5,767 bases of DNA, taken from positions 1 to 5,767 of the forward strand of contig JAJZNS010000014.1 in NCBI GenBank assembly GCA_021811635.1. The letters run 5' to 3'. The notes under the pieces were generated by a model. The model had not been told where the DNA came from, did no database searches, and saw only the letters and a program-made list of their open reading frames with translations. The position numbers were made by a program, and so were the translations under genes. This document shows, in pieces, positions 5,651-5,767 of the stretch. Positions within the stretch are counted from its first letter, which is position 1. The number at the start of each line of letters is the position of its first letter. Source of the stretch: Thermoplasmata archaeon (GTDB lineage: Archaea > Thermoplasmatota > Thermoplasmata > Thermoplasmatales > Thermoplasmataceae).

Positions 5651-5670
5651 CCCACCCCTAAAGGAGTGGG
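5651..5670 (-). repeat. Right-end stem-loop of the IS element
   Basis: On the minus strand, CCCACTCC pairs with GGGGTGGG around a TTTA loop, with one T:G wobble. On the plus strand that position is a C:A mismatch, so the folded strand is the minus one. Subterminal hairpins of this kind are what TnpA recognises, and in RNA they form the 3' stem of the omega RNA. The tnpB stop codon falls in the loop and the first base of the 3' arm. Confidence 0.65.
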
Positions 5671-5767
5671 CTTCCCGTTTCAGCGACCGGAGTTACCATT
5701 GCTGGCAGAGCTCCAATCTCCACGGGCGTGAATTCGGGAGTGCCCCTCCCTATCTTTATCAGTCCCA
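5658..5767 (-). CDS. tnpB: C-terminal end of TnpB (RNA-guided nuclease of IS200/IS605), partial
   Basis: Reading the minus strand from the right edge, one frame is open for 35 codons and stops with TAG at 5660-5658. The peptide runs GRGTPEFTPVEIGALPAM and ends AETGSPLL. This resembles the poorly conserved tails of archaeal TnpB proteins, which typically contain a GTPEFTPVE-like segment and end in the terminal hairpin. The catalytic RuvC residues and zinc finger lie upstream, outside the window, so activity cannot be judged. The placement of the stop codon inside the right-end hairpin is what IS200/IS605 elements show and is the strongest support. Other frames here hit stops early or lack this resemblance. 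Confidence 0.6.
   Translation of the reverse strand, partial: GLIKIGRGTPEFTPVEIGALPAMVTPVAETGSPLL

Larger units (their letters stand above)
5641..5767 (-). mobile_element. Right end of an IS200/IS605-family element
   Basis: The element enters from the right edge of the window and ends near 5641. On the minus strand one sees, in order, the end of tnpB, an 8-bp terminal hairpin, and GGAGGATGTCAC, a tail I recognise as typical of archaeal IS200/IS605 right ends. These elements move as single strands by a TnpA tyrosine transposase and carry no inverted terminal repeats or target duplication. Only this end is visible, so whether tnpA is present cannot be judged. The exact boundary is inferred from the motif. 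Confidence 0.65.
5641..5767 (-). ncRNA. Probable 3' part of the TnpB omega RNA (reRNA)
   Basis: TnpB nucleases use an RNA made from the 3' end of their own gene and the right end of the element, with the guide read from flanking DNA just beyond the element. Here the tnpB 3' end is followed by the terminal stem-loop (5651-5670) and the boundary near 5641. A second hairpin, GGGAG-TGCCC-CTCCC (5736-5750), and a small CACG-GG-CGTG stem (5721-5730) lie inside the coding end and could be scaffold. The guide would be about 5640 down to 5621. The call rests on position and family knowledge; the 5' end is not visible. Confidence 0.4.

Noticed and set aside
5641..5767. CRISPR-like or tRNA-like structure at the right edge
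   Set aside because: The hairpin is unique in the window and is explained by the IS200/IS605 right end. There is no repeat-spacer pattern and no cloverleaf.

Overview
The window looks archaeal and most resembles the Thermoplasmata, probably an acidophilic Thermoplasmatales-type genome. This is inferred from gene style, not from a marker gene. The signs are a strong GAGGTGAT ribosome site, starts that appear leaderless behind TATA-like boxes, short membrane-anchored winged-helix and SHOCT proteins, and an archaeal-style TnpB tail. There is no rRNA, tRNA or CRISPR array.

Layout from left to right: (1) the last 47 codons of a membrane protein (1-144, +); (2) a four-helix membrane protein with a very acidic tail (307-711, +), followed by a T-rich terminator; (3) about 270 bp with no convincing gene; (4) a complete thiolase on the minus strand (1007-2188), whose leader is unusually rich in hairpins; (5) a plus-strand pair: a membrane-tethered winged-helix regulator (2370-2936) and a two-helix SHOCT protein (2970-3329); (6) a minus-strand ThDP/FAD enzyme of the pyruvate oxidase / PoxB type (3393-5069), whose promoter region carries several inverted repeats; (7) a DUF488 (YeaO-like) gene on the minus strand (5227-5574); (8) the right end of an IS200/IS605-family element (5641-5767), with the last 35 codons of tnpB, its terminal hairpin and the probable 3' part of its omega RNA.

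Functionally, the two enzymes act around acetyl units: pyruvate oxidase-type decarboxylation of pyruvate, and thiolytic or condensing acetyl-CoA chemistry. They are separated by an oppositely oriented regulator/SHOCT pair, so they are not one operon. That pair lies divergently next to the thiolase, and its promoter region may be shared with it. Control of the thiolase by the regulator is possible but unproven.

I see no clearly new multi-gene system. The best leads are the structured thiolase leader (hairpins over a Shine-Dalgarno-like site and over the GTG start), the inverted repeat flanking the pyruvate oxidase TATA-like box, and the omega RNA guide predicted just outside the IS right end.
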